Below are positions 47,619 through 61,399 of a DNA stretch of 64,000 bases, in pieces. The notes under the pieces are model-generated. The model did not search any database and was not told the DNA's origin. It saw only the letters and a program-made list of their open reading frames with translations. This DNA is from Antitrichia curtipendula (lineage: Eukaryota; Streptophyta; Bryopsida; Hypnales; Leucodontaceae): assembly GCA_951230915.1 (NCBI GenBank), contig OX579634.1, positions 44,219,570 through 44,283,569 on the forward strand. The letters run 5' to 3'. The position numbers and the translations under genes are program-made. The stretch's first letter is position 1; each line of letters begins with the position of its first letter.

Positions 47619-48924
47619 CTACGCTGATTTACCAAAGTCTGGACTGGAATATTACTGTTTCGTGCAAATTTCCACAATTTTTTTTTCTGTAGTGACAGTA
47701 ATTTTGCAGGTGACTAATCTCAGTAATAGGATAAATCAGTTTAAGACAGTTTCATTGTCTTGTAGAATGAGTTACTGATTTCTGCGTGTCTTCTGTCACT
47801 TGGTCTTCTGGAAGGTATTTCTGAGATCTGTGAGGTGGACGGTTGGGAACACCCTTTCCCATTTGAGTTGGCCAAGGATAGGCTTTGATGTACCCTGGGA
47901 CACGCTCACTGCACTGCTGAACTGTACCATCAGTAAGCGCATACCTCCTGAGCAGGTGCATATTCTGGCAGAAACCTGGCTCAATATTTACTGTATGACT
48001 ACATGTATATTACTGCATGCTAGTAACCATGTAGTGTATTTTGTCATACAGTAAATTCTTAGCATGCATTTTTGGGACACCATTTCAGTAAACTATGAAT
48101 TTTCAAAATGTTGAAAACAGGTATATTTAATATCCAAAATCAAACCTAGACTCTTGTTAATAAAGGTTGTACACTTGAGGCAAAAATTTGTAGAGGTTGG
48201 TTTTAGAAATAGGTTGCAATTGAAAATGGGTTGTGATTAGGTGCAATTCTAAGTACTAAGGTAGAAGGTTCAAGAAGCATCCATCTAAGGGCAAACAACC
48301 TTCCATTGAGCAATCTATTGAAGGGAAAAAATTTCACACATTTTTTGTTTGAAGAGAACTGAAGAACAATTCATTTGCAAATTTTATCAGAAATTTTTGA
48401 CTCCTCATGAACTAGAAACAATTATCATATGCGGACAAGGCGTAGGTTGCTATTTTTGGTCATAGGAAAAAATAGTTAGCAAGCAGAATATGCATTTAAA
48501 TAGACCAAACAAGTTCAAAAAGCAATTATTTGAATGCTTTGAATGTTCAATTGAATCTTTAAAGTGTCCACATCATGCCTTAAATGACTCCATACTGATC
48601 TTCACAAAGGGTGAACTAGAATTTCTTATACTCATTAGGTGCAAGACACTTTTAGCTTAAAATACTACTAAACTCATTAAAGACCAAAGAGCACTCATTA
48701 CAGTCACTATTTGTACTTGATCAAAAAATTTAAACCATTCACACAAAACTCTAGTTGATTACCACAAACAAATTTTTCTATAGAAGCAACCTTGAGGATG
48801 ATTATAGCACCGTTGTAAGATAACTATACTTAAAAACCGCACAAATAAGCAATTCAACATGGTTCCCATTACTATATTGGAATTTTTTGTAGGGTCCTAT
48901 TGGTAGTGAAAAGGGGAGAAGGTT
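47619..48924. other. Intergenic, repeats only
   Basis: Follows the RtcB2 stop. The segment 48070-48200 has a diverged partner at 49180-49305 (ATGAATTTTCAAA, GACTCT(T/C)(G/A)T). A (T/C)AAGGTAGAAGGTTC family C-like end occurs at about 48258. No gene is recognised. Confidence 0.45.
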
Positions 48925-49142
48925 GCTATTATGTGAGCATAGGAGAGTGAGCCCATGAGCCTAGAATATTACACACCTATGTTATAGGTGTATATACTAT
49001 AGAAACCGTCTATGATTATAGGGTATATATATTACAAATACCCATATTATAGGTGTTTATGATACATACACCTTATAGTGTGTGGTACCTATATTGTAAG
49101 CTCAATGCTCACAAGCTCACATTCTTGGGCTCACATACTAGC
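48925..49142. mobile_element. Foldback MITE with 14-bp ends
   Basis: Ends GCTATTATGTGAGC and GCTCACATACTAGC are inverted with one or two changes, and the inner TGAGCCCATGAGCC / GCTCAC motifs also mirror each other. The middle has repeated TA(T/G)AGGTGT(A/T)TATA motifs. No clear target duplication. 218 bp, non-coding. Confidence 0.55.
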
Positions 49143-49589
49143 ACCGTTGAAAAGGAGATTCTAGATTCTTTAAGAAAGCATTTTTTGGACACTATATGAA
49201 TAAACTACAAATTTTCAAAGTATTGAAAATAGATGTTCCTAAAAGAAATCTTAGACTCTCATGAACAGTGGGAGTACATTTTAAGCAAGAATCTGTAGTG
49301 CGTGATTTTAGGAAGCATGTACTTTCAGGTGTAGTTCCCTTTGGGCGGTTCACAATGCCCGAGCCATTTTACAGCCTTTTCCTATAGATGTGATTTCCAT
49401 CGAGTACTACATTGACTACAGTTCCAGGAAGTTAATCAACAGCTCAGTCATACCCAGCCAACAAACCCTAACATAACTACCTTGAAAAATTTCCTTTCAT
49501 CCTTGTCCACATCACTCATGAAAGGAATATGCTTACCTTATATATTTGCATTTCAAATTACTTCAATTTAAGATTTAGCAATGATTGAT

Positions 49590-50060
49590 TGGTTAAGATG
49601 CTTGCATTGGAGGGACCCAAAGTTCATATGTGGTAGAACCACCCGTAGTTGACCACTTAAACAATTCCGCATTATATTCTAGAGCAATAGAAGGCAATGT
49701 GAATTTACAACCTTATAGGAAGATAGAAATGATGGGCATTGCTGAGTTTTCATGATTTTTTTCCTTAAAGTGAATTTATTAAGAATTTTGGAAGCCAAAA
49801 GTTGGCCTCAACCAATACCCAAGATATAGAGTCTTCCAATTTCGACCATTCCATAACTACTTTCCCACTTGCTATTTCCTACTTTCTTGTTCACTAAATC
49901 AGGACATGTGTCATGACTTTATAGTGCCAACCTTGCAAAAAAGAAAAATTCACATTCCAAACTATGGTTGGAATTTGTACTAGCCTTGGTTGGAAATAGC
50001 TACACCCTACAAGGTGGTTATTGATGGCCAGTTGGTAATGGGTGGTTCTATCATATTCCC
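49590..50060 (+). repeat. Dispersed repeat family D, copy 2
   Basis: Partner of 13640-14080, same orientation, same landmarks (GACCACTTAAACAATTC, TAGGAAGATAGAAATGA, ACATGTGTCATGAC). A frame of 108 codons from 49990 overlaps its end and shows no domain. Confidence 0.6.
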
Positions 50061-51479
50061 TCTTATGACCGGATATTTTTACTTTGTGAATTGCGAGGGA
50101 CTCATATTGTTCAGGATTGATTTAAAGATTCATAGCCAGAAATTTGTCTACACCATCAGCCAAATCAGACCTACCTTAGGGGATATTACCATTCAACAGA
50201 TCTTCCCACACCCTATTGCAAAATTTCATTATCAATCTCAGACAGAGGATTGTGATACCATAGTTTTCAGACTGATTGTGTTGGTGATGGTTTTCATTAA
50301 GGTAGTGACCATTTAAGGTCTGGTCCACCTTTTTCATAGGTTTATGTGGACAAAAATATTTTTAGATCATTTTTCAGAGAAAGAAAAATAGATGTAGAAC
50401 CTAACACAAGTGGTTTTGTATTTTCCAAGCATTTTGAGTTACTTATAAATTTTCAAAGATTTGAGGCATAGGCACCTATTTGCGACTACAGGTCTTCCAA
50501 AATCCACACTTGCAACTTGTAAAAAGATGTGAGAAAATCAAAGACAATCAAAGACAATGATTGATTTTTGCAATAAATTTTTTTTTTTTTTTTTTCCCAA
50601 TTCACTCAGTAGCTAAAGTGGTCCTTTTAAGGATCACTTCATCTCCATTAATAATAGGGACGATTTGAAGGAGCGTCAGAAGCATCACAGAATAACTTCA
50701 GAGAATGATTAGGTAAGGTACTATCAACGAGGTGATAATCAGGTTACATAGGCTCTGAAACCAATGCGAGAAAATGTAAGAATTTAACACTAATCTTGCA
50801 TTTCAAAGTCTAAGCATGTAAGTCTGCCAACAAATAAACTGAAGCCAAAAAAACTAGTTGTAAAAATTTCAGTCATTATTGCTCACACTTCTCCCAAACA
50901 GGTTGCTTTGCAGCAGGTGGCTATACAAATAACGCATACTCTACATGTTTTCCTCCCGCAAGTAATAACGAAGAGCTGAACATAGAGGTTTGCTTTCTTC
51001 GAAATCTCTCTGCACGAGCATCACGATTAAAACTAAGAACATGAGCTCAGCACTTCAAGCGCACCGTTGAATTCCCAATCGATCCGCTCCAGATGTGTTG
51101 AAAGTAAGGCTCGCAGAAATCACAGTCGATTGTTGGATATGCTTCGTGGATGCTACGTGGATATGAACGAAATCACGTATCAAACTCGTAAGCAGATTAG
51201 GCATCCTCAACCTTCGGATCCAAGCAAGAATTGGACACTCTGGGCCGGACATCAACTGACAGTACAGCCTTGCTCCAGCCACAGTGAGTGGCGTACTGAA
51301 ACTCTGAGGTCTAGACCTGCAAAAGGGATGAACGTTATAAAGTCTTAACAAGTAACGGCCTTGACGGTGAATCATTTAGTAACATGCTCTTCAGAGACAA
51401 TAGTCTACAGTTTTGTCTTTTAAGACTTTCAGTTGGAAGGAGAAAGTTGATGAAGGGGAGTGAAAGTATTGTTCCAACC
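50061..51479. other. Intergenic to 3' flank of the PEP carboxylase gene
   Basis: 50300-50700 is related to 28050-28440 and holds a run of about 19 T at 50579-50597. After about 50900 the sequence is unique and less AT-rich, probably the 3' UTR of the minus-strand gene. No other gene. Confidence 0.4.
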
Positions 51480-54400
51480 TCAACCCGTGTTGTGCATTCC
51501 AGCTGCAATTCCCTTCATCGTGAGAATAAGCGTGTCTTCTAAACCAGGTGGGTACTCCGTGGTTGTGTTACGGTTTACCAGCTCTGAAGATTCTTTACCA
51601 GACCTGAGCTCTTCCAGAATGGCCTCCTGCAAGGGATCGCATACTTGACTTCTTGAATCTCTCATTCTCTTCAAGGTGTAAACTTGTTGAACATTGAGAG
51701 GGCTGATGAAACACTCCCGCAGTCTCAACTTGTGCTTCAAAAATGGACTGCCAGCAAGCAATTCATCGTGTCCTGTAACCTGGTCAAGAAAACTCAGTAA
51801 GAAATTGCAGTCGTGAAGGACCTGATCCCATCTACTATACTGAACCCAGTTACCAACAGCAACTCAGGTACTATTACACTTGGTTGGAAATGTCTATGGC
51901 CACTCATCTTTGAACGGAAATGGGGTTATCAACTGTCCTTTCAGTAGTGGTCCACAATTTCCCAATTCGAATGATTTCCTATTCAATTCATACATAGTGA
52001 TAAAAGTTTGAACACAATAGATTGGCCCGCACAACCAAAGATTTCTCCATAGATCTATACATCTACAAAAATTTCATACTCCTACGTATGTTAAAATGCT
52101 TAGATGAAGCAAATAATTTCCTGTACCTTGCAAGACGAAATAGAGTAATGTGGTAACGGAGTGCTAAAAGAAAGATGGATCGTATCGATGTTCATCACTG
52201 GGCGTATACCTGGAGAAGAAGTTCCTCAGTCTCGTCGTATCTGGATCTCAATTCTTCTCCAATAGGTTTTAACTCATCGTCGACAAGCAGACGATCATAG
52301 AGAGCAGATATACGAGGATCACCTTTGGCGAAAACCATCTCAACAAGATCAATAGTCACTCGGAAAAACGGCCACTGATCATACATTTTGCGAAGAGTCT
52401 TAATAATGATGTTGTCTGCCTTGAGAGCCTGCTTCAAAGCCGCACCCATGCCTAGCCAAACTGGAAGATGAAACCTTGTTTGCGTCCACGCAAATATCCA
52501 AGGTATTGCCCGGAGTGAGTCAATTCCACCTTTCGGTTTTCTCTTGGATGGTCTACTTCCAATGTTCATCCTCCCATATTCCAATACTGGTGTAGCCTGC
52601 ACAATGCAAACCATCGTTTAATTCTCAGTTCTGCAACAGTAAGTGTGCAAACCACCCCGGAAGCAGTACTCCTAACAAAGGAAGAAGCAAATTTTTATGC
52701 ACATCCCGCATACGGTTCTCAATGCAATTAACTAACGCATCGAACACTTATGCGACGGCATCTCAATATTATTATCCAGTAAAGCTCCTGCCGAAGGTGC
52801 ATTAGTCAATCACCTTACGAAAATATCTCACAAATTGTGGGTGGTTGAATACAAATTTGCGATATTGTGAAGTCGAAACTGCCGCCATGTCATCCATCAG
52901 CGCTCGCCACTCTGGCTCGGGAGCAAGGGGTGGATGCATGCCATGCTCTAGAGTAGCAGCAGTAAAACGTTGCAGAGTGCGAAAACACAATTCCTTTTCT
53001 CCGAACGACTGCTCAATTACTTCTCCTTGAATGGTGACTCGGAGTGAGCCATTCACTGTATCTGGCGGCTGTGAGAGTATAGCCAGATGAGTAGGGCCGC
53101 CACCCCGACCAACAGTACCTCCACGCCCGTGAAACATGGTTAGATGAACTCCGTACTGCTTAGCTACTTTGACTAATTCCTCCTGAGACTTGAACATCTG
53201 CCAGGCTGCAGACAACCTCCCAGCATCTTTCCCAGAGTCGGAGTAGCCGATCATCACCTGCTCAGTCAACTCAATACAGTATTAATACCAATTTAGTCTC
53301 TCAATATCTACCATAGTAAACTAGGTAGAAGTTGCTAATCTTGACGACACCCATACTGTACAAGAGTGAAAATTCATCGTCTTCTGACTCAATTTACCGC
53401 CAAGGAATGGCTTGCGTTTGGACTCCAAATAAGTGTTATTTGAAATGCAAATGCCCAATGTGATTCTGCCTCACTAACCATCTATTGTGAAAATATCATC
53501 AGAGCACTGACGAACAAAAAAATGCAGTCATATAGTCAATAATGCAATCCTGCTGTCAGACTTATGAATTATGTTCTTAAATTTATGCATCCAATCAAAC
53601 AGGCTGATGAAAAGCTACCTCCTGTTTTCCATTGATCCGATTCAAATACCAATCTATAGAAAAGAGGCGGGAAAGGCATGCGGATGCAGACTCCAGGTCC
53701 GCCAGCTTCTCAAACAAAGGTACGACACGCAGCGGCGCAAGAACTTTACATTCACGCTGCAGTAGCTCCACAATGAGTACATCCGATGGGGCTGTCGCCA
53801 TAGAAATCACATAGGCTCCGAAGGAATCCGAGGGAAGCTCTGCAACTACCCGCAGTGTTTCCAGCACGTCCCTGACTTCGTCGGTCATGGGCAGGTCAGA
53901 CCCAAACAGGGGTCGTCTACCACGCAGCTCACCAACCAACCATTCCTAAAAATACAAATATTAGTTTATGAGAAGTTCCAGCTCATTTTGTGAGTGTACC
54001 GTTTGAAACTTGCAAGGGCATTAGAAAATATGTGCTTACTAGTAAAACTAGAGAAACTATTAGGGGAATGTTTCACGAATATCAGTTGCAAGAACCATAC
54101 CTGGCGATCTTCTTCCGACCAATCTCTGTACGAGCCTAACCCCAGGTATTGCGTGATTGCATCAACAACTTCCACGTGCCGTTCAGACTCTTGTCGAATG
54201 TCCAACTTTACCAAGCTCAATCCAAAACAGGAGACCTGACGCATGAAATCCAAGAGACTGCCGTCGGCAATTTGTTTGTCGCCAGTCTCACATAGTGATC
54301 GATAACACAGTTCCAATGGCTCCAGAATCTGCAAAAAATAATAAGAATACCAAGAATTCACTTCCATCTGCACAATCTTGGAAACACGGTCATTCGACAG

Positions 54401-57400
54401 CAAGAAGAAACCATATGAACTAGAAGGATTGGCACGTGCAAGAAAGAGCAACTAGCCTTGGAGAAGCATATTCACAATAGCTATCAGCAATACAATCTCT
54501 TATTTTGGCAATGAGTACCTGACTCTTGTCTGTAAAAGTTTCCTCTACAGGAATCTCGCTCTTGCCACACGCCATCAGCTGCCGCAATCGCTCGTGAGTC
54601 TGGTAGAGCTTATCACGTATGGCTCCCAATATGACTCGAAATGGTTCAGTTGCTGGAACCGTCTTCCAGAACTCTGCATTGCATTCACAGCATTTCAGTT
54701 CTGAATCCAAGTTGAAACATCCAAGGTGCAAGTGAAAATGTGTTATCCTGCATATTACTTGCAAGCCGGTATAAAAAATGAAATAATTTCATAATAAAAT
54801 TCAAAGTAATTGCCGGTCCAAAGCCAAAGTATGAAAAACATTTGTGAAGCTACCACACCAATGTAATGCTTGGCCTCCTTTTTATTAATGGTTTCCAACT
54901 GGAGAACTCTGTTTTTCATCTCTTCACTGCAGCGCCACATTGACATCTGCAATGCAGGTTAATGTAATTAAACTACGGGCTTAAGCTCATCCAAGTAGAG
55001 CACAAAGCATTAGCTTCAGAATATTCACCCAGACGAGTTGCAGTTCATCAATAACTTTTCCTCTGATGCTTTCTCTACTCAGCTCAATAAGATTAAAAAG
55101 CATCTAGCCTTTAAATTCCTTCCAATTTACAGAAAGTATTCGGAATCTAAAAATTGAGAACAATGCAACGGTATCAAAGCACAATCTGGGAAAGCAGATG
55201 AATGCTGTATCGGTTTCGTTTATATCCGAAAATCTGCAGTGAAATTCTCGTAAATACTGAACAGTCGAGTTCATATTGTGTGAGTTTCACAATGGAGGAA
55301 GGTCAGGTAGGAAAAGGATGATGTTTCACCTCAAACATGAGTTCTTCAATACGCGCGAAGTACAGATCGGTTGCTATCATCCTTGCCAGCAAGCAAACCT
55401 CCCTGGTCACTTCGGGAGTGACCCTGGGGTTACCTGTCAAATTCGCAGTTGTGATCTGTTTCTGATACCAGCTAATAATAATATGCACAATAATGCCTAC
55501 ATGCTCTAAAATCTCAAGGACTACGACAGTGAATACCCTGAAAATAAAAGGTGAGTAGAGTTCTCGATATTAGACTACCAAAATCACTTTTGCAGTATTA
55601 ACTCAGATATTTACGATGGAAGCAAAACCTTGCCAATAGCTGGATCTGTTTTATCGAATCGCCATAGATGGGATGAGAATTCGAAATAGAAAATCCTACA
55701 GAGAACTCACCATCTCGGTCGCCACCCATCCAAGAAGAAAACTGAATCAACGGCAAATTATAAGGAAACCGCTCTTTGACACCAATAGCTTTCAATGCAG
55801 TGTCGAGTCGCCGTAGGAAGGTCGGCAATCCATTCCAGATAGTCTCTTGAAAATAGCTCATGCCAGCACGCATCTCATCCTGTGGTGTTGGAGGTGTACG
55901 CCGGATCTCATCTGTTCGCCATGCAGCATGAATCTGCATTATTTAAACGGCCAAACCATTTCACTTAACAAACTTTTCCAGATAAACTGCTAATCTGTAT
56001 CGCAATTAAAGAAGCTGAAAAGATGTTGAGGTTCAGGGTTTTAATGATCATGATTGAAAAAGGATAGACAGCTGGATTTTTTATGTCTTACAGATACACT
56101 GGAAGAGTCTCTATAAGTCCGTTCGGCCCGACCAATCATAGCAACAGCTTCCCAAGTACTAAGAATGGCATAATAAGAATAATAAGGGTGATACTAAAAG
56201 AGAAATTCAGTTCGATTTCAAATCCCGACACAAATCTGATAAGGTGAACAACTACCTCTCGTTCAAGAGCCTCGTGAAGTTCCTGCTTCTCGTCGCTGGT
56301 TATGTTTTTTTGGTGCAATTGAGACAAGATGGTGCGAATCCTGGTGATACAAAACGTCAAGGTCACGAGATATAAATCCCAAGAGAATAGCTCTACTTGC
56401 ACATAGAAAGTGCAGACACATTTATGACAAATGAAATCAAACCAAATGTCTCCACATACTCACCAATTTGAGCTTCAATCGATACAGAAAGTAAGTAATA
56501 TGCACACCTCGTATGTTTCTGAAGCAAAGCACGACGAACGGATTGAGTAGGATGAGCTGTGAGGACCAAATCGACGGTCTGATTCTTTAAGGCCTCAAAT
56601 ATTTCAGCTGGACTTTTTCCCAATTGGTTCACCAGACGTTGAAACGTTTCTTCCAGATTTGACTCCGTTAGGGCACTATTTTCATCTCCAATATCATTTT
56701 TTCTGGCTTGCTTGGCACGCCTTCGAAATGCGCTTTGAACTTCCTGGGCTAGATTACCTAAACTGAGCATGTGAGAGAAAGCACTTGCTACAACAATGGA
56801 ATCACCGGCATCCAGTTCATTGAGAACTTCTCCAAGCTCTTCGAACCGTCGAAGGTCATCTTGAGCACCAAATTTGCTGTTCATTTGTGATATCGTGTAA
56901 CATTTCTCCACCTGACCAATCGCAGGCAATATATTGAGAATGTAGTATTGAACATTGACTGCAGGGGCGAAACATAAGAACGGACCACACTCTACGATAG
57001 TAAAGAAGCACAAAAGCAAGTGCAAACCCGAAGATTTAATCAACGGTGGCAAATTTCCATCCGTCTCGCATTGCCAGAAAACGATGCCCCAAATCGCATG
57101 CAGGAATCCAATGATCTCTTTCTCCCACACATTAAGGTGTTTGTTAATACATAACCCTAGAAGCACACTGGAATTACCTTTCTTTCCCAGTATAGGAAAG
57201 ATTGCTCACACAGAACGCAAAATTTACAAAAACCTACTTCCCAATGTAATGGTCTCGAATAGACTCAATGAAACATTGCCGTGCGTCACCAACTCGAAAC
57301 AAAGAAGTGGAGGACTTTTGTAAGACCGTATGGGACCCATGCAAAAGACACCTTCCAACATTGTGGATAGCATCACTCTCTTACCGTTGCTTTAATACCA

Positions 57401-57570
57401 GGCCCATGAAGATTTTGAAGAATATTGAAGAACATGTCCAGCATAAGAGATTCGATTTCAACTGGCTGATTGTCACCCTCCACAGACTTCGGCACTGGCA
57501 AACGCATCTCTGAGTTTATCGAGTTCATCCCCTGCAGCCTCCCTTGATGATCCGTATTCATAGTACTCAT
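51480..57570 (-). CDS. PPC: Plant-type phosphoenolpyruvate carboxylase
   Basis: Twelve exons, all GT/AG with matching phases: 57570-57385, 56911-56508, 56340-56256, 55933-55711, 55433-55330, 54946-54859, 54673-54519, 54328-54101, 53945-53619, 53257-52814, 52596-52210, 51779-51480. The product is 976 aa (plant-type enzymes are about 960-970). It adds bicarbonate to PEP to give oxaloacetate in the cytosol, for anaplerotic supply of the citric acid cycle. Catalytic segments are intact: H182 in [32 protein letters not shown] (604-614), H643/R645 in [35 protein letters not shown]. Overall identity is to the plant type, not the bacterial type. Two regulatory features are altered: the N-terminal phosphosite reads NSINSEMR (Ser17) instead of SIDAQLR and lacks the usual acidic-basic pair before it, and the C-terminus is HNTG, not QNTG. 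Confidence 0.93.
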
Positions 57571-58960
57571 ATTGTCTAACTTCCTCGTATCACTTTCGAT
57601 CTTTCCTATTTTCTAATGTCTCTGCAATTTCGTGAGTTTCCACGTGAGGCATCTTCAAAGGAGGCAAAATGAAAGTTATTCTGCATTCTGACATGGCATA
57701 ACTTAGGCATAGTTACTAAAACTGCATGGCCTGGATTTCACAGCAATGCCTCGCAACTGACTATCTGTGGAAGTATGGTATCAAATTTAGAACACAAATG
57801 CTCGTAACAAGGCAAAGTAGGTGCTCACGACTTGGTCACAAGACTGGGGATATTGCGGAGCTTGGGCCTGTTCAGTACGCATATCAGTAATCTTCATGCC
57901 GACAATATCTTATACCCATTGTCTCCAAGCTCTCAATCAGTGAACTTCGATCAAACTGCTGTGTTGTCGTCTCCTGAGTGCTTCTCTAAACTTGAGCAGG
58001 ACACGTGCTTCTTTCGTTGTCAGCCCCACCCTGTCACGCCTTGCCTGATTTTTCTTTCCCACAAAGGATGACAGATTTTTCTCAAGATTTAAAATGCACG
58101 AACGTACATCACTGATCTTTGTCACGCTGGGTCCCATTTGTGCATAAATTTGTGGCCAGACCTAATCACGGTCAGGCAGGACGAGTTGATGATGCCAGAA
58201 CGTACATAGTTGCCTCGCTTAATCGACATTTGACAAGTAAGCTTAACTTAATGTACGAACACGTGCGTTACTCGAATGCAGACCCGATCATGCATGATTG
58301 GCAACGTATCTCAATGCGCGCCACTGCCCGCCTCTTCGCTGCAGGACCTAAGGTAAGGTAAGTTAGGGTTGAGAAACATGTGCCGGATCTTTTCCTTCTT
58401 TCTTTTCATCTTCTGCACACGACAAATCTCAAACCCTAATCCATTCTGTTCATATGCAAAACAACCTCAGCGGTTACAGGGGACTCCCATTTTCCACACC
58501 TCCTCAATTCCGAAACCCGCAATACAGTACGCAATTCAGAAATATTTAATTCAAGTAGGAAACTCAGATCGCTGTCGATCTCGTAGGATATATTTGAAAG
58601 ACTTAAAGACGTCAGTTCCATGATGCTCAGTACCTACAACTGAAAGGCGAGCGAGGCGACGCGTAGCATCATGAGTGCAGACTGCAGAGCACATTGGTAG
58701 CAATTTGAAGCATATTCCCTAGGGTCTGTCTGAAGATCGAGACAAATAGGGAGGACGACAGTGTACTGTAGGTCATGACTCATTGTACACAATAATTATG
58801 TCGATTCTTCACGAAAAGGAAGTGTGCCGGCCGTTGTAATCAAAAACAGAATGGCAACAAGGGCAAGTACGAAGCAAATCATGGCACCCTCGGGATAAAT
58901 TAGGGTTAAGATCCGAAGAGCGTCCAACACTACAGCTCATTCTCATGTACTCCAAAACGA
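57571..58960 (-). promoter_or_regulatory. Probable leader and promoter of the PEP carboxylase gene
   Basis: Unique, GC-richer DNA upstream of the ATG at 57570. The frame is closed by a stop about 36 bp upstream with no earlier ATG, so the start is set. Frames of 60-85 codons here show no domain. A 5' leader intron is possible but not resolved. Confidence 0.4.
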
Positions 58961-59236
58961 GCTCGCTGCCAACAGTCTTGCGTGACAATGTAGAACGTCT
59001 AAGAAATTTGCAACATCATCAAGCTTTGTAGCAACGGGCTCTTTATTTTAGACTCTCTAAGATATGGATGAAAAGATTGGATGAAAACGTGACCTTCCAC
59101 TTGATGGATGAAACTTGACATATTTTTATGACATTGTGCATATGTAGTAGTAGATGTCGGCCTTGTTTCACTAATGAAAAATGTATGCCATACTTAAGTA
59201 TTGGGAAGGAAGTTGAAAGTTATGATAGTCTATTAA

Positions 59237-60084
59237 TTCCTAAATGTCTACACATTCCAAAAGTGGATGCACCTTGATCAACCTTGATTGCAACTTTCAA
59301 AATAACTACTTTTGGAATTTGATTTAAACTAAGAAAATGAAACTTGACAAATTATGTTTCTACTCCAATTAGTTTTTTTGGAAAAAAGTCAAAAATTGAA
59401 AGAATTATTGCAATTCAAAGCTCCATGTGTTAAAATTCAAATAACATAGTACAGTGTGTTTTTCATTTATGTTTTATTTTTTTGTTTTTTAGAATTCAAA
59501 TTATAAAATTATATTTTTCATTCTATATTTCATTTATAATAAAAAGTACAGATTATTCTAATACATATTATAATTGATATAATTTGATTTCTACCTTTAG
59601 CTTTAAAAAATCACATAAAATTTGATTTATTTAGCAAAATTATTGAAAAAAAAAACATAAATAAAAAATACATTTTTCTACTAGAAAAAATATCAAATTG
59701 TAGACATCTATTAAATAAAAGGATAAATTTGGTTGGATAGTTGATTTGACTTCAAGGTCTTTGATGTGATTGTTTTGGGTGCAAAAAATAAAATAACCAA
59801 TTGAAATTTCACACTAATCTTCATTCCTATATATATCTCTTGAAAAAATTTCAAATCATTTAGATTACTTTTGCTATTTTTACTTATTTATGTTCAATTT
59901 TTGCAACAAAAATGATAAAAATTTCATTTCCTCACAAAACAAATTGAGATTTCTCACAATGATATACAATTCATAATTTCTAATAATAAAAATATACAAT
60001 TTTTGTTTGAACACAATTTAAAAGGCTAAATTTAGATCAAACAAAAAATTTGACCATTTCACAATGAATCAAGTCCTTTAGGGG
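59237..60084. mobile_element. piggyBac-type non-autonomous element, long family
   Basis: TTAA (59233-59236) then TTCCTAAATG; the right end GTCCTTTAGGGG is followed by TTAA (60085-60088). 848 bp, strongly AT-rich, non-coding. The start resembles 31562-32478. Confidence 0.7.
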
Positions 60085-60178
60085 TTAAATTAGGCTTCAT
60101 CAAATAGTCACTTTGAGTTCTGCTATGCTTAGCAAAGGATTCAACCAATCACTAAAGATATGCTATAACCGTTTTTAA

Positions 60179-61054
60179 CCCCTAAAGTCCCATTGGCCCT
60201 ATGAGTAGGCTCATATAGTCTCAATATTCATTGTAATTTTTTGAAACTTTTTGTAAATCTAGAAAAACACATAAGCTTTATGGGAATATAAATTTTATTT
60301 TGATCGGTACCTAGGAATAAAAGTTTTGGCACAATTAGCTGAAAAGAAAGGTTGGCATGCAACATAAAACAATTCACAAAAACTTTAAGTTAAATTTTTT
60401 AGATTTTTCTCTAAAATATTAGATTTTTTTCTATATGTGAAGCTTTAATTCATTGTATTTGGACCAGTGATGAAAAAATTATGGACAATCTTGTTTTTTG
60501 AGCAATCTAAGCATCTTATACAAAAAATAACTTATAGATTACATTTTTTCAAATTGTTTTTGGCAAGGTTAAGTATGCTTGCTAAAACAATCTCTATTGG
60601 AATTATTGTGTTTCAATTTCATCTTAGAAGAATTAACAATTTAGGCTTTCTTTCAATCTTAGACTTACTTCTACTTAACAATTTTTTAAAGAATGAAAAT
60701 CAAGTGTGTGTTTTTTTGAATTTTTTTCTTAGACTTTCATTTCAATTCTTCAACATAATAAATTTTTAATTCAAAGTGTGTAGTGCAAAAAAATTCCATG
60801 AATGGCCGTCAAAGTCATTTGAAATTGCAGTCTAGAATTCAAAAAACTTACTTTTCCAACTTTGAATGCTAATATCTTCCAATGTGTATGATCAAACTTC
60901 ATGGAAATTTTACCACATGATCTAAGACAAGCCAAGTACAAGATCCTACAATGAGATTCTTAAAAAGTTATTTTTTCTTATTTAGGGGGCAAATGTAGCA
61001 GAAATGGCAGTTTTGAATGTTTTTGATAGAAAAATGACCTTGGGACTATAGGGA
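60179..61054. mobile_element. piggyBac-type non-autonomous element, long family
   Basis: TTAA (60175-60178) then CCCCTAAAGTCC; the right end GGGACTATAGGGA is followed by TTAA (61055-61058). 876 bp in the same orientation as 9930-11872 and sharing CAATCTTGTTTTTTG and GGCAGTTTTGAATGTTTTT near the right end. The frame at 60467-60769 lies within it and is not a gene. Confidence 0.8.
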
Positions 61055-61399
61055 TTAAGCTGGTAAATTTGAGCCAAAATTTTTAACCTGGTTTTTCTTT
61101 GGTTCCCTTAACACTCAAAAAAATGGGTGAACATTCAGATGAAAGTGCCAAATTCCCCTTCAAAAAAATAAAACAGAGTTGCTAATATTTGATTGAAAGT
61201 TACGAATGATAAAATGATTTTATAGATGAAAGTACACAAATGGATGATTATGCACGATTCTATACATTTTTTCTTATCCCCATGCATTTGAGGGCCCCTG
61301 TTGCCAACCAAAAAAACAAAAAATGGTCAATATGCCATATTTGAAAGATTCAAAAACACCCTGACTGTTAGCTATTACTTAAGAGCATCCTCAAATGGA

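Noticed and set aside
49990..50316. 108-codon plus-strand frame
   Set aside because: It overlaps the end of a dispersed repeat, shows no domain and no splice context.
51480..57570. Bacterial-type plant PEPC (PPC4-like)
   Set aside because: Segments throughout match the plant type (for example [18 protein letters not shown] and [10 protein letters not shown]), the length is 976 aa, and the tail is NTG-type with no long insert typical of bacterial-type enzymes.
57832..58361. Frames of about 80 codons upstream of PEP carboxylase
   Set aside because: They overlap on both strands without domains; they are more likely leader or promoter DNA.
60467..60769. 100-codon plus-strand frame rich in Leu, Phe and Asn
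   Set aside because: It lies wholly inside a TTAA-flanked non-autonomous element, and the other copies do not keep the frame.
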